From UBA5078 sp040384465 (GTDB taxonomy: Bacteria > Pseudomonadota > Gammaproteobacteria > Pseudomonadales > Pseudohongiellaceae): a DNA stretch of 64,000 bases. Shown one piece after another: positions 9,045-17,513 of this stretch (position 1 is its first letter; each line of letters begins with the position of its first letter). Made by a program: the position numbers and the translations under genes. The notes beneath the pieces are model-generated. The model made no database searches, had not been told where the DNA came from, and saw only the letters and a list, made by a program, of their open reading frames with translations. The stretch is taken from assembly GCA_040384465.1 (NCBI GenBank), contig JAZKJF010000003.1, forward strand, positions 310,001 to 374,000. Reading direction: 5' to 3'.

Positions 9045-10907
9045 ATGTCTGATACTCGATTAGCACTTACGCCACAATCAGGTCTCAAGGCCCTTATCGC
9101 CAAAGGTAAAGAGCAAGGCTACCTTACCTACACAGAGGTGAATGACCATCTGCCGGAATCGATCTCCGATCCCGATCAGGTGGAAGATATCATTCAGATG
9201 ATCAACGACATGGGCATGAAGGTCTATGAGACCGCGCCTGATGCCGACACTCTGCTGATGAACGAGGGCGAAGGGAACACCGACGAAGTGGCCGCTGCCG
9301 AAGCTGCTGCCGCACTCGCCGCCGTAGAAAGTGAAGCTGGCCGCACCACCGACCCGGTGCGTATGTACATGCGCGAAATGGGCACAGTCGAACTGCTGAC
9401 CCGCGAAGGCGAAATTGTAATCGCCAAGCGCATTGAAGAAGGCTTGCGCGAACTGATGAAGGCCATGGCCTGTTTCCCTGGCACAGTGGCGCACATTCTC
9501 AAGGAATATGACGGTGTTGATACCGAAGAGCGCAGGCTCAGCGACATCATCACCGGCTACCTCTCTGCCGACGACGCCGAAGAGGTCATCGCTGCCGTCC
9601 TCATCGAACCCGAAGTGGAAGAGCTTCCCGTCACCGAAGATGTGAAAGAGGATGACGACGAGGTCCTCGCCGCCGATGAGGAAGAAGGCACCGCCGGCCC
9701 AGACCCCGAAGAAGCACGCCTGCGCTTTGGCGAGCTGCGCGAGCAGTTGGTGGTGACAGACGCTGTCATCAAGAAGCATGGCCGCACGCACAAAAAGACT
9801 CTCGTCGAGTTGGACAAGCTGGGCGACGCCTTCAAGACCTTCAAATTGACCCCGAAGCAATTCGAGCCTCTGCTGGGCCAGATCCGCTCCGTACTGCAGA
9901 AAGTCCGTCGCAACGAGCGCACCGTGATGACCTTGTGCTGCCGCAATGCCGGCATGCCACGCAAGCTCTTCATCCAGAGTTTCCCCGGCAATGAAGTCAA
10001 CGAGAAATGGGTCGACCAGCACATCGAATCGGGTGAGCCTTGGTCTGTGGCACTTGGCAACATCAAGACCGACGTTCTGCGCGCCCAGAAAAAACTGATC
10101 GCTCTGGAGAAAGACCACAGCGTCAGCGTTGCCGAAGTCAAAGAGATCAATCGCAACATGTCGATCGGCGAGGCGAAATCACGCCGCGCCAAGAAAGAGA
10201 TGGTCGAGGCCAACCTGCGTCTCGTGATCTCTATCGCCAAGAAGTACACCAACCGTGGTTTGCAGTTCCTCGACCTGATTCAGGAAGGCAACATCGGCCT
10301 GATGAAAGCGGTGGACAAGTTCGAATACCGACGCGGCTACAAGTTCTCGACCTATGCAACCTGGTGGATCCGTCAGGCCATCACCCGCTCCATCGCGGAC
10401 CAGGCCCGCACGATTCGTATTCCAGTGCACATGATCGAGACGATCAACAAGCTCAACCGCATTTCCCGCCAGATGGTGCATGAGAAAGGCCGCGAGCCAA
10501 CGCCGGAAGAACTGGGCGAGCGTATGGACATGACGGAAGACAAGGTGCGCCGTGTCCTCAAGATTGCCAAAGAGCCAATCTCCATGGAGACACCAATCGG
10601 CGACGACGAAGATTCGCATCTGGGGGATTTCATCGAGGACTCCACAGTGGATTCTCCGGTGGATTCGTCCATCGACGAGGGCCTGCGCGAAGCGACGAAG
10701 GAAGTGCTCGCCAGCCTGACCGCTCGCGAAGCGAAAGTGCTGAGAATGCGTTTCGGCATCGACATGAATACGGACCACACGCTGGAAGAAGTCGGCAAGC
10801 AGTTTGACGTGACCCGTGAGCGTATCCGTCAGATCGAAGCCAAGGCGTTGCGCAAACTGCGTCACCCGACCCGCTCGGATCACCTGCGTAGCTTCCTCGA
10901 CGATTGA
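9045..10907 (+). CDS. rpoD: RNA polymerase sigma factor RpoD (sigma-70)
   Basis: A 620-residue primary sigma factor. Region 1.1 is at the N-terminus (LKALIAKGKEQGYLTYTEVN), followed by an acidic non-conserved insert around residues 180-230 and region 2 with FLDLIQEGNIGLMKAVDKF and the -10-reading stretch YATWWIRQAITRSIADQ. Region 4.2 near the C-terminus has the -35-reading helix-turn-helix (TLEEVGKQFDVTRERIRQIE). It has its own promoter in the dnaG-rpoD gap and ends at a strong terminator, closing the operon. Confidence 0.98.
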   Translation: MSDTRLALTPQSGLKALIAKGKEQGYLTYTEVNDHLPESISDPDQVEDIIQMINDMGMKVYETAPDADTLLMNEGEGNTDEVAAAEAAAALAAVESEAGRTTDPVRMYMREMGTVELLTREGEIVIAKRIEEGLRELMKAMACFPGTVAHILKEYDGVDTEERRLSDIITGYLSADDAEEVIAAVLIEPEVEELPVTEDVKEDDDEVLAADEEEGTAGPDPEEARLRFGELREQLVVTDAVIKKHGRTHKKTLVELDKLGDAFKTFKLTPKQFEPLLGQIRSVLQKVRRNERTVMTLCCRNAGMPRKLFIQSFPGNEVNEKWVDQHIESGEPWSVALGNIKTDVLRAQKKLIALEKDHSVSVAEVKEINRNMSIGEAKSRRAKKEMVEANLRLVISIAKKYTNRGLQFLDLIQEGNIGLMKAVDKFEYRRGYKFSTYATWWIRQAITRSIADQARTIRIPVHMIETINKLNRISRQMVHEKGREPTPEELGERMDMTEDKVRRVLKIAKEPISMETPIGDDEDSHLGDFIEDSTVDSPVDSSIDEGLREATKEVLASLTAREAKVLRMRFGIDMNTDHTLEEVGKQFDVTRERIRQIEAKALRKLRHPTRSDHLRSFLDD

Positions 10908-10932
10908 TTCGTCGCAAGAAAAACGGAAATAG

Positions 10933-10963
10933 AAAGGGCGCCCTCAACAGCGCCCTTTTTTTC
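10933..10963 (+). terminator. Rho-independent terminator after rpoD
   Basis: GGGCGC (10936-10941) pairs with GCGCCC (10950-10955), extended by A/T pairs and followed by a run of seven T. It lies 26 bases past the rpoD stop. Confidence 0.92.
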
Positions 10964-11036
10964 TTGCTTGAAAAAGGCGATGCTGTTACTGCGCCTGCCA
11001 GTCTCACTCAGCCAGCGCAGTCCGGAGCCGCCCGCG

Positions 11037-11459
11037 ATGCATTTAACCACTCACACCGACTACGCCCTCAGAGTCCTGCTGTATACCGCGACAGCCAACG
11101 AGCCCGTCACCATCAACAAGGTGTCAGATGCTTTTGGCATTTCCAAGGAACATCTGCGCAAAGTGGTGCATTCGCTCTCTTTGCTCGGCTATCTCGCCAC
11201 CACGCAAGGCCGCAACGGCGGTATCCGGCTCTCCCTGGACCCGAGCGCCATTAACATCCGCGATGTCGTCATGCAGTTCGAAAGCTCGAAAATTGTCGAA
11301 TGTTTTGATGCCCAGACCAACACCTGCCCTATCGATGGCGCCTGCGGCCTGAAGCTGATCCTGGCCAAGGCCCACAAGAGTTTTATGGACACCCTGGGGC
11401 AATACCATCTCAGCGATCTGATCAAGAATCCACGCCTTATCAGCTTCAGTCGCGGATAG
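11037..11459 (+). CDS. nsrR: Rrf2-family NO-sensing repressor, NsrR-like
   Basis: A 140-residue winged-helix regulator. The start at 11037 gives MHLTTHTDYALRVLLYTA, the Rrf2 N-terminus. Three cysteines, C89, C97 and C103, in CFDAQTNTCPIDGACGLK match the iron-sulfur ligand cluster of NsrR. In this family the cluster is destroyed by nitric oxide, relieving repression. The next two genes encode a truncated haemoglobin and its reductase, and the promoter between them carries a dyad, so it very likely controls them. IscR and RirA are alternatives, but the neighbours favour NsrR. Confidence 0.85.
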   Translation: MHLTTHTDYALRVLLYTATANEPVTINKVSDAFGISKEHLRKVVHSLSLLGYLATTQGRNGGIRLSLDPSAINIRDVVMQFESSKIVECFDAQTNTCPIDGACGLKLILAKAHKSFMDTLGQYHLSDLIKNPRLISFSRG

Positions 11460-11497
11460 ATTCACGCAAGACTTTGCGTTGCATCAATAAAAACGAG

Positions 11498-11526
11498 TTG
11501 ACCCTTTTTGCCATTCCGTAAATAAT
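11498..11526 (+). promoter_or_regulatory. Predicted promoter of the globin-reductase operon
   Basis: TTGACC at 11498-11503 and AATAAT at 11521-11526 are spaced by exactly 17 bases, each matching five of six sigma-70 consensus positions. The globin ATG lies about 105 bases downstream. Confidence 0.65.
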
Positions 11527-11546
11527 GCTTATGTAATACATCATTA
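11523..11546. promoter_or_regulatory. Candidate NsrR operator overlapping the -10 region
   Basis: An imperfect dyad with outer arms TAATG (11523-11527) and CATTA (11542-11546) overlaps the -10 hexamer and the expected transcription start. Position and AT-rich character fit an NsrR-type operator that would block polymerase; the inner bases match the published ATGYATTT-like consensus only partly. Confidence 0.45.
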
Positions 11547-11630
11547 AAGACAAGATAGATTTCAGAGTGCAGTTACCCATAAAAATGCCGCCCCCTGCAG
11601 CACCTGCGAGCGGCGATTCAAGGAGTCGAT

Positions 11631-11987
11631 ATGAGCAGTGTTTTCGAGAAAATCGGTGGCGCAGCAGCCGTAGATGCGGCCGTGGATATTTTTTACCGAC
11701 GAGTGCTAAGTGATGATCTGATCAGCCACTTCTTCGATTCGGTCGATATGGACAGGCAGATCGGCAAGCAGAAAGCTTTCCTTACCATGGCCTTCGGCGG
11801 TCCAAATCATTACAGCGGCAAAGACATGCGCGCCGCGCACAAACACATGCACCTGAAGGAAGAACACTTCAACGCCGTCGCAGGCCATCTCGCAGGCACA
11901 CTGCAGGAACTGAATGTTCCCCAGCCGCTGATCGATGAAGTGCTGGCCATCGCTGGCAGCACCCACGACGACGTTCTCGATCTCTGA
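11631..11987 (+). CDS. Group 1 truncated haemoglobin (trHbN-like)
   Basis: A 118-residue 2-on-2 globin. It has FEKIGGAAAVDAAVDIFYRR, with the distal-pocket tyrosine in FYRR, the FGGPNHYSGKDMRAAHKHM stretch, and a proximal histidine in the HLKEEHF region. Such proteins oxidise nitric oxide to nitrate using bound oxygen when a reductase supplies electrons. The reductase gene starts 15 bases downstream and nsrR is upstream, supporting a NO dioxygenase role. A GGAG site precedes the ATG. Confidence 0.9.
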   Translation: MSSVFEKIGGAAAVDAAVDIFYRRVLSDDLISHFFDSVDMDRQIGKQKAFLTMAFGGPNHYSGKDMRAAHKHMHLKEEHFNAVAGHLAGTLQELNVPQPLIDEVLAIAGSTHDDVLDL

Positions 11988-12002
11988 TTCGCAGCGACCA
12001 TC

Positions 12003-13040
12003 ATGCCGACAGTTCAATTCAACTCTGCAGCGTTCTCTCTGCAGGAGAACGAAAGTGTGCTCGACTGCCTGCTGCGTCACGAGCAGAAAGTACCGCACGC
12101 CTGCAAGTCGGGCGTGTGTCAGGCTTGTCTGGTAAAGGCTGTCGACAAAGACGCCTCCACGCAGGCACAGAAGTCGCTCAAACCGACATTGCAGGCCCAA
12201 GGCTATGCACTCGCCTGTCAGTGGATTCCCGAGCAGGACGTGCGCGTCAGCCTGCCTGCACTCGACGAGTGCGCGGTGGCCATGCGCATCAGTCGCATCG
12301 AGCCATTGAACCACCGCATCCTCCGACTGGTGCTGGAAGTGAACGGTGAAAGCCCCCTGTTTCCCTATTACCCGGGTCAATATCTGAACATCACCAACGC
12401 TGCTGGCATCAGCCGCAGTTACTCGATTGCCAACAACTACACAGTGGATCAGCACATCGAACTGCATGTCCAGCAGATGCCAATGGGCATCTTCACTGGC
12501 TGGCTTTTTACGCAGGCCAGCGTCGGCGACATCCTGCATGTGCGAGGGCCTGCGGGCGATTGTTTTTACTCGAACCCGACGCAGGAGGCTTTCCCCATGG
12601 TACTCGCGGGCACCGGCACCGGTCTGGCTCCCTTGTACGGCATCGTTCACGAAGCACTGCGTGAGGGACATCAAGGCCCCATACACTTGTTCCATGGTGG
12701 CGTCACAGCACGAGATCTCTACTGCGTGGACGCATTGCGCGCACTGGCATCACAACATTCGCAGTTTCACTACCATGCGTCGAGCCTGAAGGCGCCGGAA
12801 ATTTCTTCAGACAGTCTGTCCGACGACAACCTGCACTCAGACAGTGTGGAAGTCGGCATGCTGGATGAAGTCCTTCTGCGCCATCTCGATGTCGGCAGCA
12901 TCGCACAAACTCGCGTCTATCTGTGCGGCGCACCCGAGCTGGTGCAATTGCTGCGCAAGAAAATCTTCCTGAAGGGAGCGAAGTCGAGTCATATCTACTG
13001 CGACCCATTCATCGAACGTCGAGTGCCTGCGGCGGCCTGA
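12003..13040 (+). CDS. 2Fe-2S ferredoxin/FAD/NAD(P) reductase, electron donor to the globin
   Basis: A 345-residue three-domain electron transfer protein. Ferredoxin domain: cysteines C34, C39, C42 and C72 bind a plant-type 2Fe-2S cluster. FAD domain: RSYSIANNY near residue 140. NAD(P) domain: GTGTGLAPLYGIVHEAL and a late CGAPELV block. This layout is that of phenol hydroxylase or CDP-glucoseen reductase-type enzymes. Directly downstream of the truncated globin, it most likely keeps the haem reduced for NO dioxygenation. Confidence 0.88.
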   Translation: MPTVQFNSAAFSLQENESVLDCLLRHEQKVPHACKSGVCQACLVKAVDKDASTQAQKSLKPTLQAQGYALACQWIPEQDVRVSLPALDECAVAMRISRIEPLNHRILRLVLEVNGESPLFPYYPGQYLNITNAAGISRSYSIANNYTVDQHIELHVQQMPMGIFTGWLFTQASVGDILHVRGPAGDCFYSNPTQEAFPMVLAGTGTGLAPLYGIVHEALREGHQGPIHLFHGGVTARDLYCVDALRALASQHSQFHYHASSLKAPEISSDSLSDDNLHSDSVEVGMLDEVLLRHLDVGSIAQTRVYLCGAPELVQLLRKKIFLKGAKSSHIYCDPFIERRVPAAA

Positions 13041-13226
13041 CCGGGGCTGCCTGCTTGGACGTTGCAGGCCCGCCTCCCTTTCCACACACCTCCTGCAGAG
13101 TTGTAGTTGCTGCCAAATTGCGGGAACATGCCGCGACTCCACATTGGCAGCCGCTATGACTTCGACTTTCTCCCAATCCACTGTTCTTCCGTGCACACGG
13201 CACAGCGCTGCAAGCCCGAGTTCACC

Positions 13227-14345
13227 ATGACGCGTGAATTACACATCACAGCGCTGCTGGGGCTGGCCATACTTCTCGGCATGGGCGGTGCACTATCTGC
13301 ACAGCTGGACGGAGCGACCGCCGCCCAGTGGGTTCTACAAAGCGTTGCGCTCTGGGCGCTGGTCTGGCAACAAACTTGGCAACGGCGTCATCTGAATCGA
13401 CTCACGCCCACTGCAGCACCGTATCCAACTCTTGGTCTGGCCAACCGTCTTACTCTTTTGCGTGGTGGTCTGATCGCGGCAACGGGCGGCTTTCTGCTCT
13501 TTCCCGCTTTTACGGGTGTCATCGGTTGGCTGCCTGCGCTGTTATACAGCGTGGCGGCAATCCTTGATCGCGTCGATGGTTTCGTTGCGCGGCGCACCAA
13601 CAGCACCAGCCTGCTGGGCAGCGAACTCGACACAGTGTTTGACGCGCTGGGTCTGCTGGTCGCCCCACTGCTCGCGGTCAGCTATGGCAAAGTGCATTGG
13701 AGTTATCTGCTGGTAAGCGTCGCGTATTATTTGTTCCAGTGGGGAATTCACAGCAGACGTCGTAGAGGGCTGCCGGTCTATCCACTGGCACCGAGTCAGC
13801 TGCGGCGCACTCTGGCTGGCTTTCAGATGGGTTATGTCGCGGTAGTGCTGTGGCCGCCGCTGCTTGCACAAGTGACCGTACCCGCAGGATTCGGATTCAT
13901 GGTGCCGCTGCTGCTTGGATTCACGGTGGACTGGCTCGTCGTGTCCGGACGCATCAGACCCGAACAGCCCGGCACCGCCAATTTTTTCCGCCGACTCGCG
14001 TCCTTCAGCAACGGGATTTTTCAGCCAGCATTACGCGTAATTTTATTGTTCTCACTCGGCGCGCTGTTGACCACGACCACGCAAGAGACAACCACCACCG
14101 CCGCGCAGTCAATTGTCGTTGCCGTGTCTTGCGGTGCCGCTTTGCTGATCCTGCTGGGAGTCGCCGGCCGCGCAGGCGCGCTCATCGTGCTGATGCTGCT
14201 GGCGTGGCAGCCCGCCGCCGAATCTCTCGACCCACTCAGTGCGGTCATCCTCTTCAGCGCTATCGGCATTCTGCTGCTGGGATGCGGGCGCTATAGCCTG
14301 TGGCAGGGCGATGACCACTGGGTCAATCGTCAGGATGGTGCCTGA
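13227..14345 (+). CDS. CDP-alcohol phosphatidyltransferase family membrane protein
   Basis: A 372-residue integral membrane enzyme. The complete family motif is present: D114, D117, G118, A121, R122, G131, D135 and D139, which hold the metals and transfer a phosphatidyl-type group from a CDP-alcohol to an acceptor alcohol. The N- and C-terminal extensions add several more hydrophobic helices than PgsA or PssA have, so the substrate may be unusual. I chose ATG 13227; the upstream frame is not protein-like. Its TGA overlaps the ATG of the next gene. It is rightward and convergent with the PTPS-ribA operon. Confidence 0.85.
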   Translation: MTRELHITALLGLAILLGMGGALSAQLDGATAAQWVLQSVALWALVWQQTWQRRHLNRLTPTAAPYPTLGLANRLTLLRGGLIAATGGFLLFPAFTGVIGWLPALLYSVAAILDRVDGFVARRTNSTSLLGSELDTVFDALGLLVAPLLAVSYGKVHWSYLLVSVAYYLFQWGIHSRRRRGLPVYPLAPSQLRRTLAGFQMGYVAVVLWPPLLAQVTVPAGFGFMVPLLLGFTVDWLVVSGRIRPEQPGTANFFRRLASFSNGIFQPALRVILLFSLGALLTTTTQETTTTAAQSIVVAVSCGAALLILLGVAGRAGALIVLMLLAWQPAAESLDPLSAVILFSAIGILLLGCGRYSLWQGDDHWVNRQDGA

Positions 14346-15325
14346 TGCCCCGCTATCAGTGGATCGCGCTGCTGCTGTGGCTGTTGGCCTTCACACTGGT
14401 GGGATGGACGCTGACACAGCTGCCGCTGGAGGCCATCGGCCAGACCATGCAGGCACTGACCTGGCCGCAATGGCTGGCGTGGAGCGGCGTGAATGTGCTG
14501 ATCATTTTGCTGGGAACGGAGCGCTGGCATGTGTTGACGCGTCTGCTCGGACTGCCGGTGAAATTTCTGCCGCTGCTATTGATTCGTCAAGCTGGACAAA
14601 CGGTCAGTTTCATCACGCCGGGGCCACAATTCGGTGGCGAACCTTTGCAGATTTACTGGCTCTACAAACGCTGCAGCATCGCGATTCACAGCGCCGTGCT
14701 GGCACTGGGCATGGATCGCTTTTTTGAACTGTGGATCAACTTCTCCGTGCTGTTGCTGGGCGTGGCGCTGCTGTTTTTCTCACCAGAGCAAACGGATGCC
14801 AACTTGCCGCAGATCATGGCGATCCTGCTGGGGCTGATCGCGGTACTGTCGTTGCTGGGATGGATAGCACTGCGACAACCGCGTTGGGTGTCAGGGCGTC
14901 TGGAGCGGCTGAGCCAGCGCTGGCTGCAGAGTCCGCGTCTGCGTCAACTCGACGATCACTGGCAGGCGCTGGGCAGCGATCTGCAGAATGTCTTCAGCAC
15001 TCGCAAGCCCGGTTTGTTGTGGGCTCTCACGCTTTCAGTGCTCGGTTGGGTTGCCATCTTTGCAGAGATGGCGCTGGTGCTGGCCTTTCTGGATATCGAC
15101 GTCGATGTGGCGGGATTCATGCTGATCATGGTCGCCATGCGCTTGGCCCTGCTGCTGCCGCTGCCCGGTGGCATCGGCACGCTGGAGGCTTCGGTATTGT
15201 GGTCATTCCAAAGTCTGGACTTGCCCGCCAGCGCCGCGATTGGTGTCATCGCGCTGATGCGCTTGCGTGACGCGTTGGTGCTGATTGCCGGGCTACTGTG
15301 CTTGCGGGCCGTTCAGAAAGTCTGA
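14345..15325 (+). CDS. UPF0104/YbhN-type (LPG synthase TM domain) membrane protein
   Basis: A 326-residue polytopic protein of the lysylphosphatidylglycerol-synthase transmembrane/AglD-like family, proposed lipid flippases or lipid-sugar transfer proteins. Family features are FLPLLLIRQAGQTVSFITPG, GGEPLQIYWLYKR and LLPLPGGIGTLEASVLW. It lacks the soluble aminoacyl-transferase domain of MprF. One-base overlap with the CDP-alcohol phosphatidyltransferase implies coupled translation, so the two may make and move the same lipid. It ends 13 bases inside the convergent PTPS-like gene. Confidence 0.8.
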   Translation: MPRYQWIALLLWLLAFTLVGWTLTQLPLEAIGQTMQALTWPQWLAWSGVNVLIILLGTERWHVLTRLLGLPVKFLPLLLIRQAGQTVSFITPGPQFGGEPLQIYWLYKRCSIAIHSAVLALGMDRFFELWINFSVLLLGVALLFFSPEQTDANLPQIMAILLGLIAVLSLLGWIALRQPRWVSGRLERLSQRWLQSPRLRQLDDHWQALGSDLQNVFSTRKPGLLWALTLSVLGWVAIFAEMALVLAFLDIDVDVAGFMLIMVAMRLALLLPLPGGIGTLEASVLWSFQSLDLPASAAIGVIALMRLRDALVLIAGLLCLRAVQKV

Positions 15326-15690
15326 CGGAAGGCCGCCCAGCAGCTGGCGTTTTCCCATAGCTTGACAGTGAGGGTGCCGCTGCCAGGCGGATGAATCAGC
15401 GCAAGCAGTTTTTCACAGATAATCCGGCTGAAATGTTCGATGCTGGGATTCAACCCGGCGAACTCTTCTTTTTCATTGAGCACGCAGTCGCGGAAGTAAG
15501 CGACGATGCTGTTCAGCGCACCTTCGATCTCCACGATGTCCACCAGATAGCCATGACGATCCAGCTGCGCGGCCTCGATGCTGACCTCGGCGACGTAGTG
15601 GTGCGCATGGGGAAAATTCTCACTACCCCAGTCGCCACCGATGAGAAAGTGGCTGGCGATGAAGTCTTTGGTGACGGCTACTGTGTACAT
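15313..15690 (-). CDS. 6-pyruvoyl-tetrahydropterin synthase-fold protein (QueD-like) lacking the usual Cys
   Basis: A 125-residue protein of the PTPS/QueD family. Zinc ligands are visible: a histidine in FIASHFLIGG and HAHHY around residue 30; LVDIVEIEGAL matches the LVDF-D/E block, IEHFSRIICEKL the helix after the catalytic loop, and KLWENASCWAAF the C-terminal glutamate motif. The loop that normally carries the catalytic cysteine (C27 in E. coli QueD) reads GGDWGSENFPH and has none, so classical PTPS or QueD chemistry is unlikely. It is the last gene of a leftward operon with ribA, a RibD reductase and an MDR enzyme. Confidence 0.8.
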   Translation of the reverse strand: MYTVAVTKDFIASHFLIGGDWGSENFPHAHHYVAEVSIEAAQLDRHGYLVDIVEIEGALNSIVAYFRDCVLNEKEEFAGLNPSIEHFSRIICEKLLALIHPPGSGTLTVKLWENASCWAAFRQTF

Positions 15691-15717
15691 GGTGGTTCCT
15701 TGGTTATTCCTGTTTTT

Positions 15718-16779
15718 TCAAAATGTGAAGATCGCCTGTAGCACGTCGCCAGGCGCCTCGTGCAACAGTTTGTAGAGCGCATCCGCTTCATGCAGCGACG
15801 CGCGATGGGTAATCAACTGCTGTGGCCGGGTCTGCCGAATCATCTCCCACGCCAAGTTGAAGCGGCGCCTCTTGTCCCAACGTCCGCTCAGTGACGGCGC
15901 GATAGTGCTGACCTGACTGGTGCTGATGTGCAGACGATTCCGATGCGCATCGCCACCGAGTGGCACCACGGTGCTTTTGTTGCCATACCAGCTGCCGATG
16001 ACAATGCGGCTGCTGTAGCCACTCAGGCTGACGGCGAGATTCAGCGCTTCGGGCACTCCGCTGACTTCATAAATCAAATCGGCCCCATTGCAGGACGACG
16101 ATTCGCGCTGCTGTGTGTTTTTAACAGACTCAACAGCAGAGTCAGGGGAAAACACCTGCCGTGCACCGGCACGCAATGCTTGTGCACGCCGCGCCGCAAC
16201 ACCATCCACCGCCGTCAGATCGGCCAACGGAAAGCGTGACAACAGGCCCGTCAGCAACAAGCCCACCACGCCCTGCCCCAACACTGCGACACGTTCACCG
16301 ATCACAGGAGCGCCGTCCTGCACCAGATTCACTGCCGTTTCCATGTTGGCCAGAAACACGGCCGCCTCTGGCTCGATGTCGTCGGGCAAGACGATGGCGC
16401 TGGCAGGCGTCGCGATGAAATGACTCGCATGAGGTTGAAATGAAAACACTCGTTTGCCCATCCACTCGGGATCGACACCCTCTCCAATCTGCTGCACAAG
16501 ACCAACGCTGGCGTAGCCGTATTGCAATGGGTAATCCGCCGCTCCCTGCAGAGAATCCAGGCTGGCATCGAGCGTCATGGCGCCGGGAATCTGACCGCGA
16601 TAGACCAGCATCTCGGTGCCTGCGCTGATCGCCGAACACACCGTTTTAACAAGCAGCTCACCGGCTGCAGGCGTCGCTAACGATTGCTCACGCACTTCGA
16701 CGGCGAAGGGTTTCGTGAACCACAATTGCTGCGCTTTTTGTGACTTCGATAGAGAGGAATGATCGGCAGCCGAACTCAT
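15718..16779 (-). CDS. MDR-superfamily (zinc-binding alcohol dehydrogenase-like) oxidoreductase
   Basis: A 353-residue medium-chain dehydrogenase/reductase. The N-terminal GroES-like domain has VCSAISAGTEMLVYRGQIP and the substrate channel; the Rossmann part has AVLGQGVVGLLLTGLLSRFP for NAD(P). The classical catalytic zinc cysteine and GHE motif are not obvious, so it may be zinc-independent. The ATG at 16779 overlaps the stop of the RibD-domain gene (ATGA), indicating coupling. The cluster suggests it acts on a pterin- or pyrimidine-derived alcohol or ketone; that is inference. Confidence 0.75.
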   Translation of the reverse strand: MSSAADHSSLSKSQKAQQLWFTKPFAVEVREQSLATPAAGELLVKTVCSAISAGTEMLVYRGQIPGAMTLDASLDSLQGAADYPLQYGYASVGLVQQIGEGVDPEWMGKRVFSFQPHASHFIATPASAIVLPDDIEPEAAVFLANMETAVNLVQDGAPVIGERVAVLGQGVVGLLLTGLLSRFPLADLTAVDGVAARRAQALRAGARQVFSPDSAVESVKNTQQRESSSCNGADLIYEVSGVPEALNLAVSLSGYSSRIVIGSWYGNKSTVVPLGGDAHRNRLHISTSQVSTIAPSLSGRWDKRRRFNLAWEMIRQTRPQQLITHRASLHEADALYKLLHEAPGDVLQAIFTF

Positions 16780-17513
16780 GACGACACCTCTTCGTAATGT
16801 AGATTTCCCCACAGAATCACATCGTCTCCGAGTCGATCACTGAACACAGGCGCGATCCTCGGCAGCTGCGCTTTCACGGCGATACCAAGATCACCGACAG
16901 CCTTGTAGCCGCCCACCAGTGTGGGCGCCACGGTCAACACCAGTGCGTCGACCAGCCGTTCCCGCAGGAAGGCAGTGATGACATTCGCACCACCCTCCAC
17001 CATCAGGCTGCGAATGCCTCGGCGGCGCAATTCGCGCAGCGCTTCGTGCAGACACACACGCCCTTCGTCATCCCCCGGCAGTGTAATGATGTCCAACGAT
17101 GAATCCACCAACTCCGCGCCGCTGCGGCTGGTAAGGACCCAGCAACGCTTGTCGGCGAGATGACACAGCCTGGCCGCCGCAGGAATTCTCAGCTGACTGT
17201 CGAGCACGATGGGTTGGGGATTGGGGCCGGGAGGCGTCGGACCGGACCACTGCCGCACATTCAGCTGCGGATCATCCGAGAGCACCGTGCCGATGCCGAC
17301 CAGAATACCGTCGTGCTGGCTGCGCAGGTGATGAGTCAAACGCGTGGATTCTTCGCCGCTCAGGGCGAGTGGTTGACCGGTTCGCAGCGTGATGCTGCCG
17401 TCCCAGCCTTGCGCATAACTGAGTGTGACAAACGGCCGTTCGTGCTGGGAAAAACGCTCCCTGCTTGCAGCCAGCCAGCGCTCAATTTGCTGATTGGGGT
17501 GCATGAGGTTCAC
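16776..17513 (-). CDS. Stand-alone RibD C-terminal (pyrimidine reductase) domain protein
   Basis: A 245-residue protein of the RibD_C/DHFR-like fold, without the deaminase domain of RibD. Key blocks are RPFVTLSYAQGWDGSI, GIGTVLSDDPQLNVR, PIVLDSQLRIP and MVEGGANVITAFLRERLVD, as in riboflavin reductases that use NADPH to open the ribosyl ring of the RibA product. It overlaps ribA by 32 bases and the MDR gene by 4. With RibA it could make the ribityl-diaminopyrimidine without deamination, in the order used by archaea and fungi. Confidence 0.85.
   Translation of the reverse strand: MNLMHPNQQIERWLAASRERFSQHERPFVTLSYAQGWDGSITLRTGQPLALSGEESTRLTHHLRSQHDGILVGIGTVLSDDPQLNVRQWSGPTPPGPNPQPIVLDSQLRIPAAARLCHLADKRCWVLTSRSGAELVDSSLDIITLPGDDEGRVCLHEALRELRRRGIRSLMVEGGANVITAFLRERLVDALVLTVAPTLVGGYKAVGDLGIAVKAQLPRIAPVFSDRLGDDVILWGNLHYEEVSS

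Noticed and set aside
9078..10118. Leftward 346-codon open frame inside rpoD
   Set aside because: It is a shadow of the intact sigma-70 gene; no ribosome-binding site or motif supports it.
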